A stretch of 64,000 nt of DNA from Nocardioides jiangxiensis. Lineage in GTDB: Bacteria > Actinomycetota > Actinomycetes > Propionibacteriales > Nocardioidaceae. The notes under the pieces were generated by a model that saw only the letters and a list, made by a program, of their open reading frames with translations, made no database searches and was not told the origin of the DNA. Below, one piece after another: positions 39,258-48,181 of this stretch (within the stretch, counting starts at the first letter, position 1; each line of letters begins with the position of its first letter). Position numbers and translations under genes: made by a program. The stretch covers positions 558,001 to 622,000 of the forward strand of contig NZ_JAUQTA010000001.1 of assembly GCF_030580915.1 (NCBI RefSeq). Direction: 5' to 3'.

Positions 39258-40163
39258 TCAGTCCGCGGCAGGACCGGGCTCGACCGGCCGGGCCGTCGTC
39301 CGCTTGCGGGTGCCGGGCACGCGTCCCGCGATCGCACTCAGCGGCGCGATGGCCGCCGCGAGCCCGTCGAGGTTCCCCTCGAGCCGCTGCACGGACTGGT
39401 CCATCCCGTTGACGACGCCCTCGAGCGAGGCGAGGACGGGCGCCAGCCGGTCCACGTTGTCGATCAGGCCGCTCAGCCGGTCGAGCAGGCCACCCTCGGC
39501 GACGAGCTGCTCGAGCACGCCCTCGCGGGCGACGAGGCGATCGATGACACCGTCCGGCGCGAGCAGGCGCTCCACCGCGCCCTCCTCCGCCAGGAGACGC
39601 TCCACCGGGCCGTCAACGGCCAGGATCCGGTCCAGCGCACCGCCCGGCGCGATCAGCCGGTCGACGGTGCCACCCGTGGCGAGGAGACGGTCCACGAGGC
39701 CGTTGTCGGAGAGCAGCCGCTCCACGAAGCCGCCGGGTGCGATGAGGCGCTCGACCGCGCCGTCCCTGGCCAGGACGCGGTCGACGAACCCGTCGGCCGC
39801 GACCAGCCGGTCCAGGACGCCGTCGGGCTGGGACAGGCGGGAGAGGACGCCGTGCTCGTCGAGCACGCGGTCCACCACGCCGCCGTGCTGCAGCGCCTGC
39901 CCGAGCGGCCGGTCCTCGGCAGTGACCGCGCTCATCAGGTGCAGCAGCCGCACCGGGCCACCGGGCTCCACCAGTCGTGCGACGCCGATGCTGGCGTGGC
40001 CGAAGGCTACCGCTGCGCGCACCGGGAAGAGCGCCGCCTTCAGGACCCTCGACGTCGTCGAGGTGATCGGCGTGCTCACGGCAGCCGGCACCGCGTGCTG
40101 GAGGGACGCCGGCAGGGCCGTCGGCAGGTGGATCACGGACGCGAGTCGCTGAGTGTTCGACAT
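39258..40163 (-). CDS. Decapeptide-repeat protein of unknown function
   Basis: 301 residues, not recognised. Residues 1-60 are mildly hydrophobic and Ala/Pro/Thr-rich without a clear signal peptide. Residues 97-236 are 13-14 tandem ten-residue units with consensus [VIL]-[DE]-R-[LV]-[LIV]-A-x-[DEG]-G-x, for example VERLLAEEGA, VERLLAPDGV, VDRLIAPGGA. A lone degenerate unit (VARLVEPGGP) occurs at 61-70. After the repeats comes a helical segment with heptad-like spacing (VDRLAPVLASLEGVVNGMDQ) and a basic, Pro-rich tail (GTRKRTTARPVEPGP). It lies between rho and thrB, alone on this strand with 47 bp to thrB. Confidence 0.8.
   Translation of the reverse strand: MSNTQRLASVIHLPTALPASLQHAVPAAVSTPITSTTSRVLKAALFPVRAAVAFGHASIGVARLVEPGGPVRLLHLMSAVTAEDRPLGQALQHGGVVDRVLDEHGVLSRLSQPDGVLDRLVAADGFVDRVLARDGAVERLIAPGGFVERLLSDNGLVDRLLATGGTVDRLIAPGGALDRILAVDGPVERLLAEEGAVERLLAPDGVIDRLVAREGVLEQLVAEGGLLDRLSGLIDNVDRLAPVLASLEGVVNGMDQSVQRLEGNLDGLAAAIAPLSAIAGRVPGTRKRTTARPVEPGPAAD
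39456..39875 (-). repeat. 13-14 tandem 30-bp coding repeats
   Basis: In-frame 30-bp units encode the decapeptides of the adjacent protein. Synonymous and conservative differences between units are many, so they are maintained by selection rather than newly amplified. Not a CRISPR array: there is no spacer/repeat alternation. Confidence 0.8.
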
Positions 40164-40210
40164 GGTGCGCGAAGCCTAGGTCGGATCGTTGCCCACGGTC
40201 GAGGAAACGC

Positions 40211-41131
40211 TCAGGAGACGACGACACCCTCGTGGTCGACGTCGAGCGGGTAGGAGACCCAGCCCTCCGGGGTGCGGGCGACGAGGGCCTGGCGGTCCCC
40301 CTTCGAGGCAGCGAACGCGAGCACCGTCGGACCGGCGCCGGAGATGATCGCGGCATGGCCGTCGGCACGCAGCGCCCGCACCAGCGCCACCGACTCCGGC
40401 ATCGCCGGCTCGCGGTAGTCCTGGTGCAGCCAGTCGCGCGTCGCCCACAGCAGCAGCGACGGCTGACCGGCGAGGGCAGCGACGAGGAGCGCGGCACGGC
40501 CGGCGTTGGCGGCAGCGTCGGCATGCGGCACGGTCGCGGGCAGCAGGCCGCGGGCCACCTTGGTCTCGACCGGGGTCGACGGCACGAAGACGACCGCGGA
40601 GATCGACGGGTCGACGGCCGACTCGGCCGCATAGAAGGTGTCACCCTCATGACCCGCGATCACGAACCCGCCGTACGCCGCGGGGGCGACGTTGTCGGGG
40701 TGCCCCTCGATCTCGGCAGCGAGGGCGAAGAGCGCGTCGTCGTTCATCAGCAGGTCGCCGCCGACGACCAGGGCACGACCGAGGGCGAGACCGGCCACGA
40801 TCGCCGCCGACGAGGACCCGAGCCCCCGCGAGTGCGGGATGACGTTGTCGCAGGTCAGCCGAAGGCCGTGGGCCGAGTCCGGCAGGCCGACCGGCTCCTC
40901 GCCGAGCTCGTGCAGCGCACGGTTGATGCACCGGACGACCAGGTGCGACGAGTCGCGCGGGACCTCGTCGGCACCCGCACCGGTGACCTCGATCTCGAGG
41001 CCGCCGTCGAGCAGCGTCGCTGTCAGGCGGTCACGCATGGTGAGCGCGAGGCCGAGCGCGTCGAAGCCGGGGCCGAGGTTGGCCGAGGTCGCGGGGACGC
41101 TGACCCGGACGGTGCCGGTGACGAGGGCCAT
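40211..41131 (-). CDS. thrB: Homoserine kinase
   Basis: 306-residue GHMP kinase that phosphorylates homoserine. The phosphate-binding motif HSRGLGSSSAAIVAGLA is near residue 95 and the N-terminus VRVSVPATSANLGPGFDALG is typical. The C-terminal GAGPTVLAF motif is present. It follows thrC with eight bases between. Confidence 0.96.
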   Translation of the reverse strand: MALVTGTVRVSVPATSANLGPGFDALGLALTMRDRLTATLLDGGLEIEVTGAGADEVPRDSSHLVVRCINRALHELGEEPVGLPDSAHGLRLTCDNVIPHSRGLGSSSAAIVAGLALGRALVVGGDLLMNDDALFALAAEIEGHPDNVAPAAYGGFVIAGHEGDTFYAAESAVDPSISAVVFVPSTPVETKVARGLLPATVPHADAAANAGRAALLVAALAGQPSLLLWATRDWLHQDYREPAMPESVALVRALRADGHAAIISGAGPTVLAFAASKGDRQALVARTPEGWVSYPLDVDHEGVVVS

Positions 41132-41139
41132 GCGCGGTG

Positions 41140-42207
41140 TCAGACCAGGCCGGCGGCCGACGCCGCAGCGTCGACGTCCGCGTCGATGACGGTGTCGACC
41201 ACGTCGCCGAAGCCGGCGAGAGCGGTCGCGGTGTCCTTGAGGCCGTGACCGGTCACCGTGATGACGACCGTCTTGCCGGCGTAGGACTCCCCCGCCTCGA
41301 GCTCACCGAGCAGGCCGGCGACACCAGCGGCCGAGGCAGGCTCGACGAAGACGCCGTCGTTGGCGGCGAGAGCGCGCTGCGCCGCGAGGATCTGCTCGTC
41401 GGTGCGCGAGGCGAAGCGGCCCTCGGACTCCTTGGCTGCGTTCATCGCGAGATCCCAGGAGGCGGGGTTGCCGATGCGGATGGCGGTGGCCAGCGTCTCC
41501 GGCTCGTCGACCGGCGCTCCCAACACCAGCGGAGCCGCCCCGGCAGCCTGGAAGCCGCGCATGACAGGACGCTTCGTCGCCTTGCCGGCCGCCTCGTACT
41601 GCGTGTAGCCGAGCCAGTAGGCCGAGATGTTGCCGGCGTTGCCGACCGGAAGCAGGTGGTAGTCCGGGGCGTCACCGAGGAAGTCGACGATCTCGAACGC
41701 CGCGGTCTTCTGGCCCTCGAGCCGGTGCGGGTTGACCGAGTTGACCAGTGCGACGGGGTACTTCTCCGCCATGCCGCGCGCCATGCGCAGGCAGTCGTCG
41801 AAGTTGCCGCGGACCTGGATCACCACCGAGCCGTGGAGGACGGCCTGGGCCATCTTGCCCGCCGCGATCTTGCCCTCGGGCACGAGCACGATCGGCGTCA
41901 CGCCGGCCTTGGCGGCGTACGCGGCCATGGCGGCCGAGGTGTTGCCCGTGGAGGCGCACACGACGGCCTTGGCGCCCTGGTGCACGGCGACCGAGAGCGC
42001 CACGGTCATGCCGCGGTCCTTGAACGAGCCCGTCGGGTTGTTGCCCTCGACCTTCAGCCAGACCTCACCACCGGTGAGACCGGAGAGCCAGTCGGAGTGG
42101 ACGAGCGGCGTACCGCCCTCGCGGAGGGTCACCGCCGGGGTGTCCTGCGGGATGTCGAGGAGCTCGCGGTACTCCTCGATCACGCCCTTCCACTGGTGCG
42201 CCATCAC
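41140..42207 (-). CDS. thrC: Threonine synthase
   Basis: 355-residue PLP enzyme converting O-phosphohomoserine to threonine. The PLP lysine lies in [13 protein letters not shown], and the phosphate-binding loop is [14 protein letters not shown]. It is the short actinobacterial type. It overlaps hom by four bases, and hom-thrC-thrB form a threonine operon. Confidence 0.96.
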   Translation of the reverse strand: MMAHQWKGVIEEYRELLDIPQDTPAVTLREGGTPLVHSDWLSGLTGGEVWLKVEGNNPTGSFKDRGMTVALSVAVHQGAKAVVCASTGNTSAAMAAYAAKAGVTPIVLVPEGKIAAGKMAQAVLHGSVVIQVRGNFDDCLRMARGMAEKYPVALVNSVNPHRLEGQKTAAFEIVDFLGDAPDYHLLPVGNAGNISAYWLGYTQYEAAGKATKRPVMRGFQAAGAAPLVLGAPVDEPETLATAIRIGNPASWDLAMNAAKESEGRFASRTDEQILAAQRALAANDGVFVEPASAAGVAGLLGELEAGESYAGKTVVITVTGHGLKDTATALAGFGDVVDTVIDADVDAAASAAGLV

Positions 42208-43490
42208 TCGGCTCCTTCCACGCGCATCACCGAGGTGACCTCGCGCACGATGTCCATGTTGCGGAGGTGCTCCACCGTCGCGGCCAGCTGGGCATCGCGC
42301 GCGGGGTGCGAGACGACCACGAGCTGGGCGTCCGCGCCGCGACCCTCCTGACGGACGGTCTGGATCGACACGCCCTGGTCGGCGAACGCGTTGGCGACCG
42401 CGGCCAGGACGCCGGCACGGTCGTCGACGTCGAGCTGCACGTGGTAGCTGGTCACGGTCTCGCCCATCGGCAGCAGCTCCCGGGCGGCGTACGCCGACTC
42501 GCCGGCGCCGCGGGTGCCCGCGAGCTTGTTGCGGGCGACGGTGACGAGGTCACCGAGGACGGCCGACGCCGTCGGTGAACCACCGGCACCCGGGCCGTAG
42601 AACATCAGCTGGCCAGCGGCCTCGGACTCGACGAAGACCGCGTTGTAGGCGCCACGGACCGATGCCAACGGGTGCGAGGCGGGGATCATCGCCGGGTGGA
42701 CGCGCGCGGAGACGGCACCGTCGCGCAGCTCGCAGATCGCCAGCAGCTTCACGACCGAGCCCATCTCGCGCGCCGAGGCGACGTCGGCCGCGGTGACGTC
42801 CGAGATGCCCTCGCGGTGCACGTCCGCAGCCGTCACGCGGGTGTGGAACGCCAGCGACGCGAGGATCGCAGCCTTGGCGGCCGCGTCGAACCCCTCGACG
42901 TCGGCGGTCGGGTCGGCCTCGGCGTAGCCGAGCTCCTGCGCCTCGGAGAGCGCGTCGGCGAAACCGGCGCCGGAGGTGTCCATCTTGTCGAGGATGAAGT
43001 TGGTGGTGCCGTTGACGATGCCGAGCACGCGGGTGACCTTGTCACCGGCGAGCGACTCGCGCAGCGGACGGAGGATCGGGATCGCGCCCGCGACCGCCGC
43101 CTCGAAGTAGAGGTCGCGGCCGGCCTTCTCGGCGGCCTCGAAGAGCGTCGGACCGTCCTCGGCGAGCAGGGCCTTGTTGGCCGTGACGACGGAGGCGCCG
43201 TTCTCCAGCGCCGCCAGGATCAGGGAGCGGGCCGGCTCGATGCCGCCGATCACCTCGACCACGAGGTCGATGTCGCCGCGCGTGACCAGTCCGAGGGCGT
43301 CCGTCGTCAGGAGCTCGTCGGGGAGCTCGACCTCGCGCGGGGCGTCGAGGCGACGGACGGCCACGCCGGCGAGCTCGACGGGCGCACCGATGCGCGCCGC
43401 GAGGTCGTCGGACTGCTCCTGGAGCAGGCGGACCACCTGCGAACCGACGGAGCCACAGCCGAGGACGGCAACCTTGAGCGGACTGTTCAC
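42204..43490 (-). CDS. hom: Homoserine dehydrogenase with ACT domain
   Basis: 428-residue enzyme that reduces aspartate semialdehyde to homoserine. NAD(P)-binding [10 protein letters not shown] near residue 11. Catalytic segment [21 protein letters not shown]. The C-terminal ACT domain (residues 345-428, [22 protein letters not shown]) suggests threonine feedback. It is upstream of thrC with a four-base overlap. Confidence 0.96.
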   Translation of the reverse strand: MNSPLKVAVLGCGSVGSQVVRLLQEQSDDLAARIGAPVELAGVAVRRLDAPREVELPDELLTTDALGLVTRGDIDLVVEVIGGIEPARSLILAALENGASVVTANKALLAEDGPTLFEAAEKAGRDLYFEAAVAGAIPILRPLRESLAGDKVTRVLGIVNGTTNFILDKMDTSGAGFADALSEAQELGYAEADPTADVEGFDAAAKAAILASLAFHTRVTAADVHREGISDVTAADVASAREMGSVVKLLAICELRDGAVSARVHPAMIPASHPLASVRGAYNAVFVESEAAGQLMFYGPGAGGSPTASAVLGDLVTVARNKLAGTRGAGESAYAARELLPMGETVTSYHVQLDVDDRAGVLAAVANAFADQGVSIQTVRQEGRGADAQLVVVSHPARDAQLAATVEHLRNMDIVREVTSVMRVEGAE

Positions 43491-43574
43491 GCAACGAAGC
43501 CTATCCGTCGTACGCCGCTCCCCCGGCCCGCATCCCAGTCCCCGGCCCCGGGGCGGAGCACGGTGCGCGCGGTG

Positions 43575-44963
43575 TCAGCCCAGGTCGGTCGCGAGCAGGT
43601 CGTCCTCGGTCTCGCGCCGCACGATGACGCGGGCCACGCCGTCCTTGACCGCGACCACCGGCGGGCGCAGCGCGTGGTTGTAGTTCGACGCCATGGAGCG
43701 GCCGTAGGCACCGGTGCCGGGCACCGCGACCAGGTCTCCGGGGGCGATGTCGCCCGGCAGGAACTCGTGCTTGACCACGATGTCGCCCGACTCGCAGTGC
43801 TTGCCGACGACGCGGGCCAGGACCGGCTCCGCGTCGGAGGTCCGCGAGGCGAGGGTGCACGAGTAGTCGGCGTCGTAGAGCGCGGGGCGGATGTTGTCGC
43901 TCATGCCGCCGTCCACCGAGACGTACGTGCGGGTCGCTCCCCCGTCCAGGGTCACCTGCTTGACCGTGCCGACCGTGTAGACGGTGCACATCGACGAGCC
44001 GACGATGGCACGACCGGGCTCGATCGACAGGTGCGGCACCGGGAACTGCAGGGCTGCGCACTCGCGCTCGACGATGCCGGTGATCTGGCGGGCCAGGTCG
44101 GCGGGGTCGGCCGGGTCGTCCTGGGTCGTGTAGGCGATGCCGAAGCCACCGCCGAGGTCCATCTCGGGCATGACGTGGCCGAGCTCGCGACCGATCTCCG
44201 CGTGGAGCGCGAGGACGCGCCGGGCGGCCACCTCCCAGCCGGAGGTGTCGAAGATCTGCGAGCCGATGTGGCTGTGCAGGCCGCGCAGGTCCAGGCGCGG
44301 CGTCTCGATGACCGCCTGCGCGGCACGGAACGCGTCGCCCGAGGAGATCGAGAAGCCGAACTTCTGGTCCTCGTGCGCCGTCGCGATGAACTCGTGGGTG
44401 TGCGCCTCGACCCCCGCGGTCACGCGGACCATGACGCCCTGGACGACCTCCAGCTCGGCGACGATCTCGCCGAGCCGCTCGATCTCGGCGTACGAGTCGA
44501 CGATGATCCGCCCGACACCGGCCGCGACCGCACGGCGCAGCTCCATCGGGGTCTTGTTGTTGCCGTGGTAGCCGATCCGCTGCGGGTCGACCCCGGCGCG
44601 CAGCGCGATGCTCAGCTCGCCGTTGGAGCAGACGTCGAGACAGAGGCCCTCCTCGGCGACCCACTTCGCGACGGCGACCGACAGGAACGCCTTGCCGGCG
44701 TAGTAGACGTCGTAGCCGGCGAAGCCGTCACGGAAGGCACGGGCCCGCGAGCGGAAGTCCTCCTCGTCGAGCACGTACGCCGGGGTGTTGACGTCGGCGA
44801 CGAGGTCCGGGATCGCGAGTCCGCCGACGTGCAGCACCCCGTCGGCGTCCTTGCGGGCGGTCCTGGACCACAGCACCGGGACCAGGGCGTTGACGTCGTC
44901 GGGCTGGCGCAGCCAGACGGGCGAGGTGCCGGCGAAGTCGCCGGGAGGGACGCGGCCTGCCAT
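43575..44963 (-). CDS. lysA: Diaminopimelate decarboxylase
   Basis: 462-residue PLP enzyme making lysine from meso-diaminopimelate. The PLP lysine is in VYYAGKAFLS, the His in GLHSHIGSQ, the phosphate-binding glycines in DLGGGFGIAY, and the C-terminal substrate residues in CESGD and GTGAYGRSMASNYN. ATG at 44963 is preferred; a longer in-frame extension overlaps argS. 13 bp separate it from argS. Confidence 0.96.
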   Translation of the reverse strand: MAGRVPPGDFAGTSPVWLRQPDDVNALVPVLWSRTARKDADGVLHVGGLAIPDLVADVNTPAYVLDEEDFRSRARAFRDGFAGYDVYYAGKAFLSVAVAKWVAEEGLCLDVCSNGELSIALRAGVDPQRIGYHGNNKTPMELRRAVAAGVGRIIVDSYAEIERLGEIVAELEVVQGVMVRVTAGVEAHTHEFIATAHEDQKFGFSISSGDAFRAAQAVIETPRLDLRGLHSHIGSQIFDTSGWEVAARRVLALHAEIGRELGHVMPEMDLGGGFGIAYTTQDDPADPADLARQITGIVERECAALQFPVPHLSIEPGRAIVGSSMCTVYTVGTVKQVTLDGGATRTYVSVDGGMSDNIRPALYDADYSCTLASRTSDAEPVLARVVGKHCESGDIVVKHEFLPGDIAPGDLVAVPGTGAYGRSMASNYNHALRPPVVAVKDGVARVIVRRETEDDLLATDLG

Positions 44964-44976
44964 CAGCTCTCTCCGA

Positions 44977-46668
44977 TCACATGCGCTCGGGCGCCGAGAC
45001 GCCGAGCAGGTCGAGGCCGTTGCGCAGCACGGTCTGCATGGCGTGCACGAGCACCAGGCGGGCGTTGTTGGCCGGGCCGACCGGCTCGTCGCCCTGCGGG
45101 AGCATGCGGCACTCCTTGGTGTCGTACCACTTGTTGAAGGTCGACGCGGTGTCCTCGAGGTACCGCGCGACGCGGTGCGGCTCACGCAGGTCGGCGGCGC
45201 TGGCGACGACCCCCGGGTAGGCGGCGAGCGCGCGCAGCAGCTCCCCGTCACGCTCGTGGTCGAGCAGCGCAGGGTCGAACGCCGCCCTCGCCTCGTCCAG
45301 CGACATGCCGAGGTCACCGGCGTTGGCGATCATCCGGCAGGTGCGCGCGTGGGCGTACTGGACGTAGTAGACCGGGTTGTCGTTGGAGGCCTTGGTGATC
45401 TCGGCGACGTCGAGCACCAGCGGGCTGTCGGCCGGGTAGCGGGCCAGCGAGTAGCGCAGGGCATCGACGCCGATCTCCTCGGCGAGCTCGTTGAGCGTGA
45501 CGATCGTGCCGGCACGCTTGGAGAGCTTGAGCTCCTCTCCGTCGCGCAGGATCTTCACGAGCTGCCCGATCATGACGTCCAGCGTCTTCTCCGGGTCGTC
45601 GCCGACGCAGGCCGCCATGGCCTTCAGCCGGCCCACGTAGCCGTGGTGGTCGGCGCCGAGCAGGTAGATGCAGTGGTCGAAGCCGCGCGCCCGCTTGTTG
45701 AGGTAGTACGCCGTGTCGGAGGCGAAGTAGGTCAGCTCGCCGTCGCTCTTGATGAGGACGCGGTCCTTGTCGTCGCCGAAGTCGGTCGTGCGCATCCAGA
45801 GGGCGCCGCCGTCCTCGAAGACGTGGCCGAGCGCTTCGAGCTTCTTGAGCGTGTGGGGGACGCCGCCGTCCTCCTGGCCCTCCTCGTGCAGGCTCAGCTC
45901 GCTGAACCAGACATCGAAGTGGGTGTTGAAGGAGTCGAGCTGGTCCTGCTGCTCCTTGAGCTGCAGCGCGTAGCCGACCTTCCGCACAGCCGCGAGGCGC
46001 TCGGCCTCGTCCTCGATCTGGAAGATGCCCGGCTGGGCGGCCTCGACGGCCTTCGCGAGGTCGTCGATGTAGTCGCCGGCGTAGCCGTCCTCCGGCTTCT
46101 CCAGCCCCAGCGCCGAGGCGATGATCGAGCTCGCGAAGTTGTTCATCTGGACACCGCGGTCGTTGATGTAGAACTCGCGCGTCACGTCGGCACCCGCAGC
46201 CGCGAGCACGCGGGCGATCGCGTCGCCGAGCACCGCCCAGCGCGTGTGGCCCAGGTGCAGCGGTCCGGTCGGGTTGGCGGAGATGAACTCGACGTTGATC
46301 TTCTTGCCGGCGAGCGTCTCGAGGCGGCCGTACGCCGCACCCGCGGCGACGATGGCGGCGGCCACCTCACCCTGGGCACCGGCCTCGACATGGATGTTGA
46401 GGAAGCCCGGCCCGGCGATCTCGACCTGCTTGATGCCGTCGGAGGCCTCCAGGCCGGCCTTGACCAGCTCGGCCAGCGCGCGCGGGTTGGTACCGGCCTT
46501 CTTGGCCAGCTGCAGCGCCACGTTGGTGGCGTAGTCACCGTGCTCCTTCTGGCGCGGACGCTCGACGTTCACGGTCGCGGGAACGCCGTCGGGCAGGGCG
46601 AGGGCGCCGTCGGTCACGAGGGCCTGGAGGACGTCGACGATCGTGGCGGAGAGCTGCTCAGGAGTCAC
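44977..46668 (-). CDS. argS: Arginyl-tRNA synthetase
   Basis: 563-residue class-I synthetase. HIGH-type motif is PLHLGHTRWAVLGDA; the KMSKS counterpart is LSKRAGTIV. The Add-1 N-terminal domain and the DALRD C-terminal domain (DALRYSLARYPADSPL, YVQYAHARTCRM) are present. It is divergent from tRNA-Arg(CCG), with 83 bp between. Confidence 0.97.
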   Translation of the reverse strand: MTPEQLSATIVDVLQALVTDGALALPDGVPATVNVERPRQKEHGDYATNVALQLAKKAGTNPRALAELVKAGLEASDGIKQVEIAGPGFLNIHVEAGAQGEVAAAIVAAGAAYGRLETLAGKKINVEFISANPTGPLHLGHTRWAVLGDAIARVLAAAGADVTREFYINDRGVQMNNFASSIIASALGLEKPEDGYAGDYIDDLAKAVEAAQPGIFQIEDEAERLAAVRKVGYALQLKEQQDQLDSFNTHFDVWFSELSLHEEGQEDGGVPHTLKKLEALGHVFEDGGALWMRTTDFGDDKDRVLIKSDGELTYFASDTAYYLNKRARGFDHCIYLLGADHHGYVGRLKAMAACVGDDPEKTLDVMIGQLVKILRDGEELKLSKRAGTIVTLNELAEEIGVDALRYSLARYPADSPLVLDVAEITKASNDNPVYYVQYAHARTCRMIANAGDLGMSLDEARAAFDPALLDHERDGELLRALAAYPGVVASAADLREPHRVARYLEDTASTFNKWYDTKECRMLPQGDEPVGPANNARLVLVHAMQTVLRNGLDLLGVSAPERM

Positions 46669-46751
46669 CGGGGAAGCCTATCCGTGGGGGTCGGTTTCCT
46701 CCGCACCGATATCAGCCGGTAGTGTCCGCTATCGCGCTGGTCACAGCGCAC

Positions 46752-46824
46752 GCCCTCGTAGCTCAGGGGATAGAGCACTGGTTTCCGGTACCAGGTGTCG
46801 CAGGTTCGAATCCTGCCGAGGGCG
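46752..46824 (+). tRNA. tRNA-Arg (anticodon CCG)
   Basis: 73-nt cloverleaf. The acceptor stem GCCCTCG pairs with CGAGGGC, and the anticodon stem CTGGT / ACCAG encloses the loop TTCCGGT with anticodon CCG (reads CGG). The T-arm has GGTTCGAATCC. CCA is not encoded. It lies beside argS, the enzyme that charges it. Confidence 0.96.
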
Positions 46825-46830
46825 CCGAAC

Positions 46831-46860
46831 AAGGCCCGCATCGCACGCGATGCGGGCCTT
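46831..46860 (+). terminator. Terminator after tRNA-Arg
   Basis: AAGGCCCGCATCGC and GCGATGCGGGCCTT are exact inverted copies (about 13 bp stem, small loop), seven bases after the tRNA. Because the arms are fully complementary it also works toward the acyltransferase gene on the minus strand. Confidence 0.75.
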
Positions 46861-46878
46861 CGTCGTCCGAGGGGGCGG

Positions 46879-47952
46879 TCAGCCGCCCAGCAGGCGCAGG
46901 ACGCCGTCCCGCAGCCGGTCGTGCCAGCGCCGCTCGACGAGGTAGTGCAGCCCGACCGCGATGCCGAGCGACAGGCCCACCGCCAGCGCCACGACGGCGT
47001 ACGCGCCCAGGCGCCCGTGGAGCGTGTCGATGACGGCGAAGCCGAACTGTCCGTGGACGAGGTAGAGCGGGTAGGTCAGCGCGCCGACCACGGAGAGCCA
47101 GCGCCAGTCGAGGTGGCGCAGTGGCCCGTCGGCGACGAGCCAGACGGACGCGATCATGGCGACCACGACGACCGCGCAGGCGACGGGCGAGATCTCGACG
47201 CCCACCCCGCGGGTGGCCAGCGGTGCATGGCGGACGGTCTGCTCCACGCAGAGCAGTCCGGTGACGGCGACGCCGAGCCAGCGCAGGAGGGTGCCACCCT
47301 CGCGGTGGATGAGGAAGAGCAGCATCCCGACGCCGAAGTAGGGCGCGAACTCGGCGATGAAGAGGTTCTCGAGGAAGGTCCAGCCGGCCAGCCGGAAGGT
47401 CTGCGAGAGCACCGGCCAGAGGATGGCAAACGCGAGGACCCGTCGGGGCGTGAAGCCGACCAGCAGCACGAGCGCGGCGAGGAGGTAGAACTTCAGCTCC
47501 ACCCAGAGCGTCCAGAAGGCGCCCTGGACCGAGTCGATGCCGAACCCCTCCTGCACCATCGTCAGGTTCATCGCGTTGTCGAACCAGCCGAGCTGGCGGC
47601 CGCCCGCCCAGACCAGCTGGAGCAGGACGGTCAGCCCGACCGCCACCCAGTACGCCGGGTAGAGCCGCGCGACGCGGGAGGCCACGAACCCCGGGAGCGG
47701 TCGGCCCCACGCGGTCATCAGGATGACGAAGCCGGAGATGACGAAGAAGAGCTCCACGCCGAGGTACCCGTAGCGGGTCACGTGGTTGAGCGTGGGGAAG
47801 ACGGCCGACGGCGGCCGCCCCCAGTAGTCCCGGTCGATGCCGGTGTAGTGGTAGCCGACCACCACCGCAGCCGCGAGGAAGCGGAGCCCGTCGAGTCCGC
47901 GAAGGCGGGAGCGGCGTGCCGTTGCGGGCGTCGTCGTCAGGGCGCTGGTCAC
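46879..47952 (-). CDS. Acyltransferase 3 family membrane protein (OafA/YrhL-like)
   Basis: 357-residue protein with about ten membrane helices. The family start LRGLDGLRFLAAAVVVGYHY carries the conserved Arg and His. LGVELFFVISGFVI and the ASRVARLYPAYW motif follow. It lacks the C-terminal SGNH domain. It probably acetylates or acylates a surface glycan or lipid. Single gene between the tRNA and kgd. Confidence 0.87.
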   Translation of the reverse strand: MTSALTTTPATARRSRLRGLDGLRFLAAAVVVGYHYTGIDRDYWGRPPSAVFPTLNHVTRYGYLGVELFFVISGFVILMTAWGRPLPGFVASRVARLYPAYWVAVGLTVLLQLVWAGGRQLGWFDNAMNLTMVQEGFGIDSVQGAFWTLWVELKFYLLAALVLLVGFTPRRVLAFAILWPVLSQTFRLAGWTFLENLFIAEFAPYFGVGMLLFLIHREGGTLLRWLGVAVTGLLCVEQTVRHAPLATRGVGVEISPVACAVVVVAMIASVWLVADGPLRHLDWRWLSVVGALTYPLYLVHGQFGFAVIDTLHGRLGAYAVVALAVGLSLGIAVGLHYLVERRWHDRLRDGVLRLLGG

Positions 47953-48181
47953 CGGCGCAGGTTACCGGCCGTCGCAGACGAAGGCGTTCTTCCCTTGTGG
48001 GAAAGGGAAATGAAGCGGCGAGGACCAGGGCGACGACGGACGTGAGGACGTGAGGCGTGTGGAGTGCGTCATCCGCAGTCCGAAACGGCATCCCACCTGC
48101 CCCATTTCGTGCACCGGGGGTCTAGCCTTGCTCCCGTTGTCGTTACCCGTATGAGCCGCACCGGAAGAGGCGAAACTAGCC

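Noticed and set aside
39456..39875. Regular 30-bp repeats that resemble a CRISPR array
   Set aside because: Units are contiguous without spacers, are all in one reading frame and encode a decapeptide motif; no cas genes are near.
42204..43574. Threonine leader-peptide attenuator before hom
   Set aside because: The 84 bp between lysA and hom contain no run of Thr or Ile codons and no paired hairpins.
42672..45137. 821-codon open frame on the plus strand
   Set aside because: Antisense shadow of hom and lysA.
46752..46860. tRNA-Arg as an integration (att) site
   Set aside because: No integrase gene and no repeated copy of the tRNA 3' end was found; the neighbouring genes are ordinary chromosomal ones.
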